Below, in pieces: positions 1 through 10,118 of a stretch of 64,000 bases of DNA. The translations under genes and the position numbers were made by a program. The notes below the pieces were generated by a model. The model had not been told where the DNA came from and made no database searches. It saw only the letters and a program-made list of their open reading frames with translations. The DNA comes from Microvirga sp. KLBC 81 (lineage in GTDB: Bacteria > Pseudomonadota > Alphaproteobacteria > Rhizobiales > Beijerinckiaceae): positions 1 to 64,000 of the forward strand of contig NZ_QDAH01000026.1 in NCBI RefSeq assembly GCF_003075415.1, given 5' to 3'. The number at the start of each line of letters is the position of its first letter. The stretch's first letter is position 1.

Positions 1-110
1 TTGAGGGCGACCTCGGTGCCCGGCACCGCGCGCGCGCCTTCCGCAATGGCCTGCGCCATCGTCTCGATGTGACCGTACGACGAGTAATAGACGACCAAGA
101 TCCTTGCCAT
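1..110 (-). CDS. wrbA: NAD(P)H:quinone oxidoreductase, WrbA-like (5' part only)
   Basis: Only the first 36 or so residues are in the window; the gene runs off the left edge. The start is an ATG on the minus strand at 110. The N-terminus reads [19 protein letters not shown], a first beta strand followed by the flavodoxin-type FMN phosphate loop (SSYGHIE) typical of WrbA quinone reductases, which reduce quinones by two electrons in the cytoplasm. Other flavodoxin-like proteins share this fold, so the WrbA name rests on the good match of this short segment. It is the last gene of a run of same-direction genes starting at hemB. Confidence 0.72.
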   Translation of the reverse strand, partial: MARILVVYYSSYGHIETMAQAIAEGARAVPGTEVAL

Positions 111-212
111 TGCGCATCCCTTTATGCTTGAGGGTCACGCAACGAACGAGCGGCTGGTGCCGTTGTTCCGGCGGGTTTCGGAAACCTCTTTATGCTCACG
201 TTTGAGCTAGGC

Positions 213-959
213 TTAATCGACGCGCACCCAGCCGTGGCCCCCTAAGCGCTCCTGAGGAGTGAAGCGGGCCTTGTAGCCCATCTTCTTCGAGCCCTCGACC
301 CAATAGCCGAGATAGAGATAGGGCAGGCCCATCATCCGCGCGCGGCGGATGTGATCGAGGATCATGTAGGTGCCGAGGCTTCGGTCTTGATGGTCCGGGT
401 CATAGAAGGAATAGACCATCGACAGGCCGTCGCTCATCACGTCCATCAGGCTGACGGCGATGAGATCGCCTTCGCCCCTGCCGGTGATGCCGCTGTCGAT
501 GCCGCGACGGCGATACTCGATGAGCTTCGTGTCCACATGGCTGTCTTCAACCATCATGGAGTAGTCGAGCACGGACATATCCGCCATGCCGCCGTCAGCG
601 TGGCGCGCATCCACGTAGCGGCGAAAGAGCGCGTATTGGTCCGAGGATGGGCGGTTGGGAATTTCGTAGCCGATCAGGTCGGTGTTGTTTTTCAGAACAC
701 GCTTCAGATTGCCCGAGGGCTCGAATTCATCGACGAGAACGCGAACGGACACGCAGGCGCGGCACGTATCGCAGGCGGGGCGATAGGCGATCGTCTGCGA
801 GCGGCGGAACCCGCCTTGCGTGAGGATCTCGTTCAACTCGCGACCGCGCCGGCCGACGATATGCGTGAAGACTTTTCGCTCCTCCTTGCCCGGCAGATAG
901 GGGCACGCGGATGGCGAGGTGAGATAGAATTGCGGTGCGTCGCGGGAGTGACTCGTCAA
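213..959 (-). CDS. bpt: Aspartate/glutamate leucyl-tRNA-protein transferase (Bpt/ATE family)
   Basis: This 248-residue enzyme transfers leucine from Leu-tRNA to N-terminal Asp or Glu of proteins, feeding the N-degron pathway to ClpS/ClpAP. The N-terminal ATE domain has the expected cysteines: C19 in a CPYLPG motif and C63, C66 and C69 in CDTCRAC. The C-terminal GNAT-like half carries YLYLGYWV (about 213-220) and KMGYKARF, hallmarks of the family. Length matches the bacterial Bpt family (about 240-260). Translation must start at a TTG (957-959), because MTSHSRD matches the family N-terminus as I know it and no in-frame ATG lies upstream. It follows the RDD gene with a gap of about 100 bp. Confidence 0.92.
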   Translation of the reverse strand: MTSHSRDAPQFYLTSPSACPYLPGKEERKVFTHIVGRRGRELNEILTQGGFRRSQTIAYRPACDTCRACVSVRVLVDEFEPSGNLKRVLKNNTDLIGYEIPNRPSSDQYALFRRYVDARHADGGMADMSVLDYSMMVEDSHVDTKLIEYRRRGIDSGITGRGEGDLIAVSLMDVMSDGLSMVYSFYDPDHQDRSLGTYMILDHIRRARMMGLPYLYLGYWVEGSKKMGYKARFTPQERLGGHGWVRVD

Positions 960-1062
960 GCCGGAAAGCCTTGTGGAGAAACCTTGAGCGCTGATTCAAC
1001 GCCCAAAGAATAACATTGGTGCCCGCCTCGTCCAGGAAAAGAGGAGGGATATCGCCGTCTCC

Positions 1063-1548
1063 TTAGTCGACGCGAATGATCATCATGCCCGTGAGAAGAT
1101 CGCGGATGAACCGTCCGTCGTTGCGCAGGAAGCCGACGAGCACGTCGCAGAGCCAGAGCAGGAAGGTCGAGATCGCGACGTAGAAGAACAGGGCATGCAC
1201 GGCAGCCGCGAGCATGGAGACGCCTCGTCCGGTCGCAGGATCGATGACGCGAAGGCCCATGATGCGCATGCCCACCGTCGCCTGATTGGGGCCGCCGATG
1301 GTCACCGCGTTGTAGACGATGAAGATGAGGGCGGTGAGGGGCAGGGCGAAGAACAAGCCCCACCCGAGCCCCAGGGTGATGATCCCGAGGAAGAAAATAC
1401 CGATGGAGATCAGCACCACCCAGAGGGCAATCACGAACAGGTCGATGAGATAGGACCAGAACCGGCGCGCGATGACGCCTTCCGTCAGGCGGGTGTCGAC
1501 CTGATAGGTGTTGTACTCGATGGTCGGCGGGTAGGGCCGATTGACCAT
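1063..1548 (-). CDS. RDD family membrane protein
   Basis: A 161-residue inner-membrane protein of the RDD family (PF06271). The defining arginine pair (R28-R29) precedes the first membrane segment, which contains the family aspartate (YLIDLF, D36). A second long hydrophobic stretch covers about 57-83, and the conserved TVGMRIMGLRV segment lies at about 91-101. A third membrane segment is near 115-135. RDD proteins are often of unknown function; some act as Na+/H+ antiporters. It lies between threonine ammonia-lyase (12 bp gap) and bpt, and an RDD-bpt-hemB neighbourhood is common in Rhizobiales. The substrate cannot be told from the sequence. Confidence 0.85.
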   Translation of the reverse strand: MVNRPYPPTIEYNTYQVDTRLTEGVIARRFWSYLIDLFVIALWVVLISIGIFFLGIITLGLGWGLFFALPLTALIFIVYNAVTIGGPNQATVGMRIMGLRVIDPATGRGVSMLAAAVHALFFYVAISTFLLWLCDVLVGFLRNDGRFIRDLLTGMMIIRVD

Positions 1549-1560
1549 TGTCTTAAGTCC

Positions 1561-2802
1561 TCAATAGGCGGTCTCCGACAGGCAGCGGGAGTCGATCCGC
1601 TGCGGAGCGAGGCCTTCCGCCTTCAAGGCCTCGAATACCTCCAATGTATGCTGTCTGTCGCGAGTTTCGATAGTGATGTCGATCGAAACACCCTTCGCGG
1701 GCACATCAAGGAAGAGACGGCCGTGCGAAACCTCGAGGATGTTCGCGCCGAGGCTGCCGAGAAGGCTCGCCACCCGGCCGAGCAGGCCCGGCCTGTCGTG
1801 GGAGGTGATGCGGAAGGAGGTGATACGGTCGTCGCGCTCGAGCTCGCGCACCATGACGGATGCGAGGATGCGCGCGTCGATATTGCCGCCGCAGAGCACG
1901 AGACCCACCCGCTTGCCCTCGAAGCGCTTCGGCTCGGCGAGCATCGCGGCAAGGCCCGCCGCGCCCGCGCCTTCGGCCATGGTCCGCTGCAAGGTAGCGT
2001 AGGCGTTCACCGCACGCTCGATCAGCGGCTCCTCGACAAGGATGATGTCGGAGACGAGCTCGCGCACGATAGGCAGAGGCAGTTGCCCCACAGTTTTCAC
2101 TGCGATGCCTTCAGCCAGCGTCGCGCCGCCGATAGGGCGGTCTTCGTTCCTGATGGCGTTGGTGAAGGACGGATAGAGCGACGCCTCGACGCCGACGATC
2201 TCGATGGAGGGTTTCAAGGCCTTTGCGGCGATGGTGATGCCGGAGATCAGGCCGCCGCCGCCGATCGGCACGATGATCTGGTCGAGATCGGGCGCGTCCG
2301 CCAGCATCTCCATGGCGATCGTGCCTTGGCCCGCCATCACCTTTGGATCGTCGTAAGGATGGACGAGGACGAGGCCTTCCGTCTCGATGATTTCGCGGAC
2401 GCGGTGAGCGGATTCGTAGAGGGTCTCACCGTAAAGAATGACGCGCGCGCCGTAAGAGCGGGTGTTTTCTGCCTTCACCAGGGGGGCGCTTTCCGGCATG
2501 ACGATGGTGGCCGGGATGCCGAGGCGGCGAGCATGATAGGCCACGGCCTGGGCATGATTGCCTGCCGACATGGCGATGACCCCGCGCTTGCGCTCATCGG
2601 GGGCGAGGCTCTCCAGTTTGTTCACGGCGCCGCGCTCCTTGAAGGAGCCGGTGGGCTGCATGTTCTCGTGCTTCACGCAGACATTCGCGCGGGTCATCTG
2701 GGACAGGCGCGGAGCGGGCACGAGCGGCGTGCGCAGAACCTGCCCATGGATGGTGCTGGCGGCGCGCTCCACATCCTGCAGGGTGATAGCGTAATCGGCC
2801 AA
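1561..2802 (-). CDS. ilvA: Threonine ammonia-lyase (threonine dehydratase) with ACT domain
   Basis: A PLP-dependent fold-type II enzyme of 413 residues that deaminates threonine (and usually serine) to 2-oxobutanoate, the first committed step to isoleucine, or in the catabolic TdcB/TdcB-like role. The PLP lysine is in SFKERGA (about residue 55), and the phosphate-binding glycine loop is IGGGGLISG. The C-terminal 75 residues form one ACT domain starting SFRITSHDRPGLLG, so this is the single-ACT form, shorter than enterobacterial IlvA with two. I prefer the TTG at 2802: a GGAGG Shine-Dalgarno sits five bases before it and would overlap the alternative TTG at 2814. It is 30 bp after the permease gene in the same direction. 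Confidence 0.9.
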   Translation of the reverse strand: MADYAITLQDVERAASTIHGQVLRTPLVPAPRLSQMTRANVCVKHENMQPTGSFKERGAVNKLESLAPDERKRGVIAMSAGNHAQAVAYHARRLGIPATIVMPESAPLVKAENTRSYGARVILYGETLYESAHRVREIIETEGLVLVHPYDDPKVMAGQGTIAMEMLADAPDLDQIIVPIGGGGLISGITIAAKALKPSIEIVGVEASLYPSFTNAIRNEDRPIGGATLAEGIAVKTVGQLPLPIVRELVSDIILVEEPLIERAVNAYATLQRTMAEGAGAAGLAAMLAEPKRFEGKRVGLVLCGGNIDARILASVMVRELERDDRITSFRITSHDRPGLLGRVASLLGSLGANILEVSHGRLFLDVPAKGVSIDITIETRDRQHTLEVFEALKAEGLAPQRIDSRCLSETAY

Positions 2803-2832
2803 GGTTTCCTCCAATACTTTTCATTATAGCTC

Positions 2833-4188
2833 TTAAACGGGTCTTGGTGTTGGTTCCTGAAAGCCCAGCAGGCCACCGGGACGGAAAATCAGGAAGACGA
2901 CGAGCGCGGCATAGAGAGCTATGTCACGCGCTTCGATGGGTAGATAAGCCGACCAGACGGTTTCGAACAATCCTATAATGAAACCTCCTAACAGCGCGCC
3001 GGGCACAGAACCGATCCCGCCGATGATCGCGCCGATCAGGGCCTTGAGGCCGTATTGGAAGCCTCCGGCGAAGCCCAAGCCTCCGTATTGCACCACGATC
3101 AGCATGCCGGAGAGGCCGGCCATTCCGCCTGCCAGCGCCAGCGTCATGGTGAGAAGGCGAGGGCCGTTGACGCCCATGAGTGCCGCGGCTTTGGCATCGT
3201 CCGCATAGGCGCGCCATGACCGCCCGAAGCCTGTTGCCTTCATCAGCCAAAGAAGGGCAAGTGCGGCAGCAAGGCCCAGGCCTGATGTGAGAAGGCTTAT
3301 CGGCGTGAGGCTGACCAGAAAGTCTTCCGAGCGGGCGACGGGCAGGGCTTCCGACCAGACCGGAGGCAGCCAGACCGTCACGGGGCTCTGCACGAGGCGC
3401 AGGTATTCCATCAGCGCGAGCGACAGGCCGACGGTGGCGATGAGGCTCGGCTGGGTGCCGGCAGTGGTGATGCGGCCGATCGTGAAATATCCGCCGACGG
3501 CACCGTGCATGGCACCTGCAAACAACGCGCCAACGAAGCCAATTGCGATGCCAAGAGGCGGGGAGTTCAACCCGGACACCAGGACCAGTGAGGCTCCTGC
3601 GACCGTTGCCGCCGAACCGACAGCGGCCAGCTCGCCGAAGGCCAAGTTGACCCGCCCGCTCAAGCCGAAGACGAGGGCAAAGGCGACCGAGAGCAGCGCA
3701 TAGATGGCGGTGCGTGGCAGGCTGACCAGGATCTGCTGCGCCCAGTAGGCAAGGCCGGGGGGAAGCTCGATCACATCCGCCGCAGGCGGACTCCCCGGAT
3801 CGGCCGCAACACCTTCCGGTGTATTGAGATAGTACTGCTTCAGGAGATAGAGGCTCGCGCCCGAGATCGGTCCTTCCTCCGTGGCAAGGCCGGTCAGTTC
3901 CGCTTTGTTGAGCGAAAGTCCCTCGGCGGCGAAGGTGCAGACTGCAAAGCGGTCGAGCGGCGGGCGATCTGGATATTGGGCCGTATAAAGGACCCTCAGG
4001 CTTCGCGGGGTGAGGCCCTCTTGAACGCGGTGCACGATGATCACCGCACCGGGATTGAGCGCAGGCAAGGCGGACCGGCACACGCGCGCCTGATCTGCAT
4101 CGATGGACAAGCCACAGGCCGAAAGGAGGCTCAGGCCCACAAGACAGGCAATCAGTCGCGATGCCTTCAGAAAGCCTGCCCCCTTCAT
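2833..4188 (-). CDS. Branched-chain amino acid ABC transporter permease (LivH type) with lipoprotein-like N-terminal extension
   Basis: Length is 451 residues, much longer than ordinary LivH (about 290-310). The C-terminal 300 residues are a clear LivH permease: PRTAIYALLSVAFALVFG, the GRVNLAFGEL segment, and repeated hydrophobic helices with IGGIGSVPGALLGG near the end, the usual LivH signature. The first 145 residues are different. A basic start and hydrophobic core are followed by a lipobox LLSAC at residue 25, then a hydrophilic, probably periplasmic stretch with two further cysteines. No livM, livG, livF or binding-protein gene is next to it; its neighbours are hemB (19 bp upstream) and threonine ammonia-lyase. 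The amino-acid link with the lyase is suggestive only. Confidence 0.85.
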   Translation of the reverse strand: MKGAGFLKASRLIACLVGLSLLSACGLSIDADQARVCRSALPALNPGAVIIVHRVQEGLTPRSLRVLYTAQYPDRPPLDRFAVCTFAAEGLSLNKAELTGLATEEGPISGASLYLLKQYYLNTPEGVAADPGSPPAADVIELPPGLAYWAQQILVSLPRTAIYALLSVAFALVFGLSGRVNLAFGELAAVGSAATVAGASLVLVSGLNSPPLGIAIGFVGALFAGAMHGAVGGYFTIGRITTAGTQPSLIATVGLSLALMEYLRLVQSPVTVWLPPVWSEALPVARSEDFLVSLTPISLLTSGLGLAAALALLWLMKATGFGRSWRAYADDAKAAALMGVNGPRLLTMTLALAGGMAGLSGMLIVVQYGGLGFAGGFQYGLKALIGAIIGGIGSVPGALLGGFIIGLFETVWSAYLPIEARDIALYAALVVFLIFRPGGLLGFQEPTPRPV

Positions 4189-4207
4189 GCAGCGGCCTTG
4201 CCGGCGA

Positions 4208-5317
<1,110 letters not shown>

Positions 5318-5342
5318 CTAAAAAAGGGTTCGGCGTCGCTTT

Positions 5343-5393
5343 AGCGCATCGTAGGGGAAAGTGGACCCGGTTTTCCGCTTTCAACGATGCGCT
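5343..5393. repeat. Dispersed palindromic element, copy A
   Basis: Perfect 10-base inverted arms AGCGCATCGT (5343-5352) and ACGATGCGCT (5384-5393) enclose a core GAAAGTGGACCCGGTTTTCC. Closely related cores occur at 33790-33835 and 41396-41437, so this is a repeat family rather than a gene-specific terminator. It lies in the 319-bp space between the divergent hemB and the acyl-CoA hydrolase gene. Confidence 0.75.
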
Positions 5394-5419
5394 GCTTAAA
5401 AGATGAGCATCGGACTAAT

Positions 5420-5444
5420 CCCAAAAGTGGAAGCCACTTTTGGG
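5420..5444. repeat. Perfect 11-bp inverted repeat next to palindromic element A
   Basis: CCCAAAAGTGG (5420-5430) and CCACTTTTGGG (5434-5444) are exact inverted copies separated by three bases (AAG). The AAAGTGG string is shared with the neighbouring palindromic element, so it may be a rearranged or partial copy of the same family. There is no T run on either side that would make a simple terminator. Confidence 0.65.
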
Positions 5445-5567
5445 TTCGAGGCTCTAGGAACAATACGGAGGGAAAACCGGCTCAGGGCAGCCATGCATTG
5501 ACGGTAACCTTGAGCCCTGTTTAATCCACAGGCAGGCTTTAGAGAGACAGGCGAGGGGGAGCGCACC

Positions 5568-6620
5568 ATGGACGAGACCGCAGAAGTCATTTGCGAAAAG
5601 CAAGGCCAGGCTGGTGTCATCACCCTCAATCGTCCGCGCGCACTCAATGCCCTGACCCTCACCATGGTCCGCGAGATGCACCAGGCTCTGGATGCCTGGG
5701 CCGCGGATCCGCAAGTCACGCGTGTGATCGTGCAGGGCGCAGGCGAGAAGGCTTTCTGCGCCGGTGGCGATATTCGCCGCCTGACCGATCTCCTGCAGGC
5801 TGGCGAGCGGGACGAGGCGCTCGCATTCTGGCGCGAGGAATACCAGCTCAACATTCTCATCAAGCGCTTCCCGAAGCCGTACATCTCTCTCATCGACGGC
5901 ATCGTGATGGGCGGTGGCGTCGGCGTGTCCCTGCATGGTTCACACCGGGTCGCGGGCGAGCGCTATCTCTTCGCGATGCCTGAGGTCGGCATCGGCTTCT
6001 TCCCCGATGTGGGCGCGACATACGCCCTGCCGCGCCTTCCAGGCCAGATGGGCATGTATCTCGCGCTCACCGGCGAGCGCGTGAGGCGGGCCGATGCCGT
6101 GATGTTGGGCCTGGCTACCCATTCGGTCGATAGCGGAGCTATCGCGGCTTTGCGCAAGGCGCTGATCGCCGGCGAGCCGGTCGATGAGGCACTGGCGAAA
6201 GCCTCAACCGATCCGGGGGCTGCACCTTTGAGCGCCGAACGGGCCATTATAGATTCCTGCTTCTCCGCCGAAAGCGTGGCCGCCGTGCTTCAGCGTCTCG
6301 ACGAAGCGGCGAGCAAGGGCTCCGAATTCGCCGCCAAGACAGCGGCGGGCATGCGCACGAAGTCGCCGACGAGCATGTGCATTGCCTTTGAGCAGGTGCG
6401 CCGGGGCGCGTCACTCGATTTCGAGGAGGCCATGAGGACGGAGTTCCGCGTCGTCTCCCGCATCGGCGACGGTAAGGACTTCTTCGAGGGCGTTCGGGCG
6501 GTTCTGATCGACAAGGACAATCAGCCTCGCTGGGACCCGGCCTCTCTCGATGCCGTGAAGCGGGAGATCATCGACCACCATTTCGCGAACCTCGGTCCGC
6601 ACGAGCTGGAGACCGCTTGA
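5568..6620 (+). CDS. Enoyl-CoA hydratase/isomerase family, 3-hydroxyisobutyryl-CoA hydrolase-like
   Basis: A 350-residue crotonase-superfamily protein. The oxyanion-hole motifs are AFCAGGDIRRL (about 62-72) and DGIVMGGGVGVS (about 109-120). The segment MPEVGIGFFPDVGATY (about 136-151) is the pattern of 3-hydroxyisobutyryl-CoA hydrolases, where the Glu and Asp replace the hydratase glutamates. Length (about 350) also fits HIBCH rather than hydratases (about 260). Predicted reaction: hydrolysis of 3-hydroxyisobutyryl-CoA in valine catabolism, in the cytoplasm. A strong GAGGGGGA Shine-Dalgarno precedes the ATG. The next gene starts at its stop codon, implying translational coupling. Other acyl-CoA substrates are possible. 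Confidence 0.85.
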   Translation: MDETAEVICEKQGQAGVITLNRPRALNALTLTMVREMHQALDAWAADPQVTRVIVQGAGEKAFCAGGDIRRLTDLLQAGERDEALAFWREEYQLNILIKRFPKPYISLIDGIVMGGGVGVSLHGSHRVAGERYLFAMPEVGIGFFPDVGATYALPRLPGQMGMYLALTGERVRRADAVMLGLATHSVDSGAIAALRKALIAGEPVDEALAKASTDPGAAPLSAERAIIDSCFSAESVAAVLQRLDEAASKGSEFAAKTAAGMRTKSPTSMCIAFEQVRRGASLDFEEAMRTEFRVVSRIGDGKDFFEGVRAVLIDKDNQPRWDPASLDAVKREIIDHHFANLGPHELETA

Positions 6621-7078
6621 TGCCCCGCAACGGCAACCATGGCGCACCGCACGATGCAGCCCGGGATTATCTCTCCGACAGGATCGAGGAGCGCCCCGCT
6701 GCTCCGGCCGCCATGCGCTGGAGCTTCATCCTCACCTGGTTCATGCGGGTGCTTGCGATCCTCTGGATCATGAAGGGGTTGAGTTCCTGGGCGGTGATCC
6801 TCGGCATCTGGACGCCGGTCGGCCAGTTTGAGGCCCGCTCCATGGGCTATCAGACCACCATCATCTATTTCGCCCTGATCGACCTCATCGCTGCTGTGGG
6901 CTTATGGATGGCGAGCACCTGGGGTGGAATCATGTGGCTGCTGGCCGTCATGAGCCACCTGATTCTCGCGGCCTTCTTTCCCACCATTGTCGCGAGCGGC
7001 CTTCTGACGATTCTGTTCTTCCTGACCCTGATCGCCGTCTATGTCGCGGTGTCCTGGCTGGCGGCTCAGGAAGAGTAG
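6620..7078 (+). CDS. Small inner-membrane protein (DUF6163-like)
   Basis: A 152-residue protein that starts at the ATG overlapping the stop codon of the preceding hydrolase (TGATG). After a hydrophilic first 35 residues there are four hydrophobic stretches: WSFILTWFMRVLAILWIMKG, then about 70-95, 97-120 and 125-147. The arrangement matches the DUF6163 family of Rhizobiales membrane proteins as far as I can recall. No catalytic motif is visible and no function can be given. The overlap makes co-translation with the acyl-CoA hydrolase likely. Confidence 0.7.
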   Translation: MPRNGNHGAPHDAARDYLSDRIEERPAAPAAMRWSFILTWFMRVLAILWIMKGLSSWAVILGIWTPVGQFEARSMGYQTTIIYFALIDLIAAVGLWMASTWGGIMWLLAVMSHLILAAFFPTIVASGLLTILFFLTLIAVYVAVSWLAAQEE

Positions 7079-7366
7079 AAAATCTTTTTGTAAATAAGGC
7101 TTTACTAGGCGGGGCGGAGATTCTTGTTGAGGCGCGCGCAGCTCTGCCGTGCATTTGCGGCCAAGCTCCTCACACAGAAGTGTATCCTCAAGAACACAGT
7201 TCAGAGTTACATCGTTGTCCAGCCCAGTTTCGGGGGCTGAAGATGCAATCAAGGAACATTTTGCCACAAAACGGCCCCGATGTTCTTGGTTTTCGATACC
7301 GTTCGTTAATCCAATCCCGGCAGTTTCCGAAGCCGACCCACAACTAACTGAGAAGAGCCTGCGCTC

Positions 7367-8623
7367 ATGTTGTCCCGCCGTGCCCTCCTGACCGGATCGC
7401 TTGCCCTCATCTTGACACCCGCCACCGTGGCCATGGCTCAGACCCAGGCCGAGTGGTCGCAGAATTACGAGGCTGTCTCCCGCACCCGGGTGCAGCGGAC
7501 CTCGACTCCGATGCTTTCGGCCGAATCCCTGGCGGCCACCGAGCAGATGATCGAGTACTACCGCAACATCGCCGCCCGCGGCGGATGGCAGCCGGTTCAG
7601 GGCGTGCAGGGCCTGCGCGTCGGCTCCAAGAGCCCTGCCGTCATCGCTTTGCGTCAGCGCCTCATCATCACGGGTGACCTCGACCCGGCTGCAGGCGAGT
7701 CGCCGATTTTCGACTCGTATGTCGAGGCCGGCGTGCGCCGCTTCCAGGCCCGCCATGGCATCAGCTCCACCGGCACAATGACGGCCACTACCGTAACCGC
7801 CATGAACGTGCCGGTCGACATTCGCATCCGTCAGCTCGAGATCAACGTGGCGCGCCTGCGCAGCCTCGTGGCCGGCGGCCTGTCGAACCGTTATGTGGTG
7901 GCCAATATCCCTGCCGCCCTCGTCGAGACCGTGGAAGGCGGCATGGTTCATACCCGCCACGCTGCTGGTGTCGGCAAGATCGACCGTCAATCGCCGCTCC
8001 TGAACTCCAAGGTGGTCGAGGTCAACTTCAACCCGTTCTGGACCGTGCCCGCTTCGATCATCAAGAAGGACCTGATTCCGAAGATGCAGAAGGAGCCGAA
8101 CTACCTGACGGACAACAAGATCCGCATCTTCAACGGCAATCAGGAACTCTCGCCGTCTCAGGTGAACTGGTTCTCGGACGAGGCCACCCGCTACCGCTTC
8201 CGCCAAGATCCGGGTGGCGAACTGAACTCGATGGGCTTCGTGCGCATCAACATCCCCAATAAGGATGGTGTCTACATGCACGACACGCCCTCCAAGGGCA
8301 TCTTCGGCGACGATTTCCGCTTCGTCTCCTCGGGCTGCATCCGCGTGCAGAACGTGCGCGACTATATCGAGTGGCTCCTGAAGGACACGCCCGGCTGGAG
8401 CCGCGAGCAGATCGACGCCACCTTCAAGTCCGGCGAACGCATCGACGCACGCCTGTCGCAGCCGGTTCCGATCCACTGGATCTACATGACCGCCTGGGCC
8501 ACCCCGGACGGCCTCGTGCAGTTCCGCGACGACATCTATAACAAGGACGGTCTCGGCGCCTCCATCCCGGTGGCAAGCCGCACCCCGACCGAGCCGGACG
8601 AGGAAATGTTCCTCCAGAACTAA
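7367..8623 (+). CDS. L,D-transpeptidase (YkuD domain) with peptidoglycan-binding domain
   Basis: An exported 418-residue enzyme that probably makes 3-3 cross-links in peptidoglycan or attaches proteins to it. The N-terminus (SRRALLTGSLALIL, cleavage near AMAQ) is a signal peptide with a twin arginine, so Tat export is possible. A peptidoglycan-binding module lies at about 78-135 (VIALRQRL to FQARHGI). The YkuD catalytic region has H305 (YMHDTPSKG) and the nucleophile C324 in SSGCIRVQ, both intact. Mono-cistronic: it has 288 bp of upstream space and is followed by an intrinsic terminator at 8646. Confidence 0.92.
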   Translation: MLSRRALLTGSLALILTPATVAMAQTQAEWSQNYEAVSRTRVQRTSTPMLSAESLAATEQMIEYYRNIAARGGWQPVQGVQGLRVGSKSPAVIALRQRLIITGDLDPAAGESPIFDSYVEAGVRRFQARHGISSTGTMTATTVTAMNVPVDIRIRQLEINVARLRSLVAGGLSNRYVVANIPAALVETVEGGMVHTRHAAGVGKIDRQSPLLNSKVVEVNFNPFWTVPASIIKKDLIPKMQKEPNYLTDNKIRIFNGNQELSPSQVNWFSDEATRYRFRQDPGGELNSMGFVRINIPNKDGVYMHDTPSKGIFGDDFRFVSSGCIRVQNVRDYIEWLLKDTPGWSREQIDATFKSGERIDARLSQPVPIHWIYMTAWATPDGLVQFRDDIYNKDGLGASIPVASRTPTEPDEEMFLQN

Positions 8624-8645
8624 GGTTCTCCGTCCAAGCCACGGC

Positions 8646-8675
8646 AGCCCGCCTCCAAAGGCGGGCTGTTGCTTT
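8646..8675 (+). terminator. Intrinsic terminator after the L,D-transpeptidase gene
   Basis: Nine-base perfect arms AGCCCGCCT (8646-8654) and AGGCGGGCT (8659-8667), loop CCAA, followed by GTTGCTTTT. It is 22 bases after the stop codon. Confidence 0.8.
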
Positions 8676-8792
8676 TCAAAAGCCTGATCAACATGTCTCC
8701 AGAGCGGGTTGGCGTGCTTGGGCAGGCCATGATAAAGGCCAGGGCCATCGGGAACTGAGCGCCAGTCAGGCGGGGCTCACAGCAAGGCGAGA

Positions 8793-10103
8793 ATGACCAT
8801 GAGCGCGAGCGAAGCAGCAACAAATCACCTCTCCAACAGCTTTTTCTCGGCCAGTCTCGCCGACAGCGACCCTGAGATCGCCCGCGCCATCGGGCTCGAG
8901 CTCGGCCGCCAGCGCGATGAGATCGAGCTTATCGCTTCGGAGAACATCGTTTCCCGCGCGGTCCTGGAGGCTCAGGGCTCGGTGATGACGAACAAGTACG
9001 CGGAAGGCTATCCGGGCCGCCGCTACTATGGGGGTTGCCAATTCGTCGATATGGCCGAGGAACTCGCCATTGACCGCGCCAAGCGCCTCTTCGACTGCAA
9101 ATTCGCGAACGTGCAGCCCAATTCCGGCTCCCAGGCCAACCAGGCCGTGTTCATGGCGCTCATGAAGCCGGGCGACACCTTCATGGGCCTCGACCTCGCC
9201 TGCGGCGGCCATCTGACCCACGGTTCGCCGGTCAACATGTCCGGCAAGTGGTTCAACGTGGTGAGCTACAAGGTTCGCGAGAGCGACCAGATCATCGACA
9301 TGGACGAGGTCGCCCGCCTGGCTCGTGAGCACAAGCCCAAGGTGATCGTGGCCGGCGGCTCGGCCTATTCCCGCTTTTGGGACTTCGCCCGCTTCCGCGA
9401 GATCGCGGATGAGGTCGGTGCTTTCTTCATGGTCGACATCGCGCATTTTGCGGGCCTTGTGGCCGGTGGCGCACATCCATCTCCGTTCCCCCACGCTCAC
9501 GTGGTCACCACCACCACCCACAAGACCCTGCGCGGTCCGCGCGGCGGCATGATCCTCACGAATGACGAGGATCTCGCCAAGAAGATCAATTCCGCGATCT
9601 TCCCCGGTCTCCAGGGCGGCCCGCTCATGCACGTGATTGCCGCGAAGGCTGTGGCCTTCGGCGAGGCGCTGCGTCCCGAGTTCAAGCTCTACGCCCGTTC
9701 CGTCGTCGAGAACGCGAAGGTTCTGGCCGACACGATGCTCGAAAACGGCTATGCCATTGTCGCCGGCGGCACGGATAACCACCTGATGCTCGTGGACCTG
9801 CGTCCGAAGAAGCTCACCGGCAAGGCTGCCGAGGCTGCTCTGGGCCGTGCCCACATCACCTGCAACAAGAACGGCGTGCCCTTCGATCCCGAGAAGCCGA
9901 TGGTCACCTCCGGCATCCGCCTCGGCACTCCCGCCGCCACCTCGCGCGGCTTCGGCGTGGCCGAGTTCCGGAAGGTCGGCGAGCTGATTGTCGAGACGCT
10001 CGACGGTCTCGCCAAGCACGGTGAAGAAGGTAATGCCGCGGTCGAGGAATCGGTGAAGGCCCGCGTTCACGAGCTGACCCGCCGCTTCCCGATCTACGCT
10101 TAA
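8793..10103 (+). CDS. glyA: Serine hydroxymethyltransferase
   Basis: PLP enzyme of 436 residues that interconverts serine plus tetrahydrofolate with glycine plus methylene-tetrahydrofolate, the main source of one-carbon units. The PLP lysine is K244 in [13 protein letters not shown]. Also present are [11 protein letters not shown], the [13 protein letters not shown] segment and the [12 protein letters not shown] segment typical of SHMT. A second in-frame ATG lies two codons downstream, so the start is uncertain by two residues. glyA-nrdR-ribD-ribE order is common in Rhizobiales, and nrdR begins 15 bases after the stop. Confidence 0.97.
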   Translation: MTMSASEAATNHLSNSFFSASLADSDPEIARAIGLELGRQRDEIELIASENIVSRAVLEAQGSVMTNKYAEGYPGRRYYGGCQFVDMAEELAIDRAKRLFDCKFANVQPNSGSQANQAVFMALMKPGDTFMGLDLACGGHLTHGSPVNMSGKWFNVVSYKVRESDQIIDMDEVARLAREHKPKVIVAGGSAYSRFWDFARFREIADEVGAFFMVDIAHFAGLVAGGAHPSPFPHAHVVTTTTHKTLRGPRGGMILTNDEDLAKKINSAIFPGLQGGPLMHVIAAKAVAFGEALRPEFKLYARSVVENAKVLADTMLENGYAIVAGGTDNHLMLVDLRPKKLTGKAAEAALGRAHITCNKNGVPFDPEKPMVTSGIRLGTPAATSRGFGVAEFRKVGELIVETLDGLAKHGEEGNAAVEESVKARVHELTRRFPIYA

Positions 10104-10118
10104 CATTCGGACTGATCG

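Noticed and set aside
1195..2829. A 544-codon plus-strand frame opposite threonine ammonia-lyase and RDD
   Set aside because: Crosses two real minus-strand genes and has no family features.
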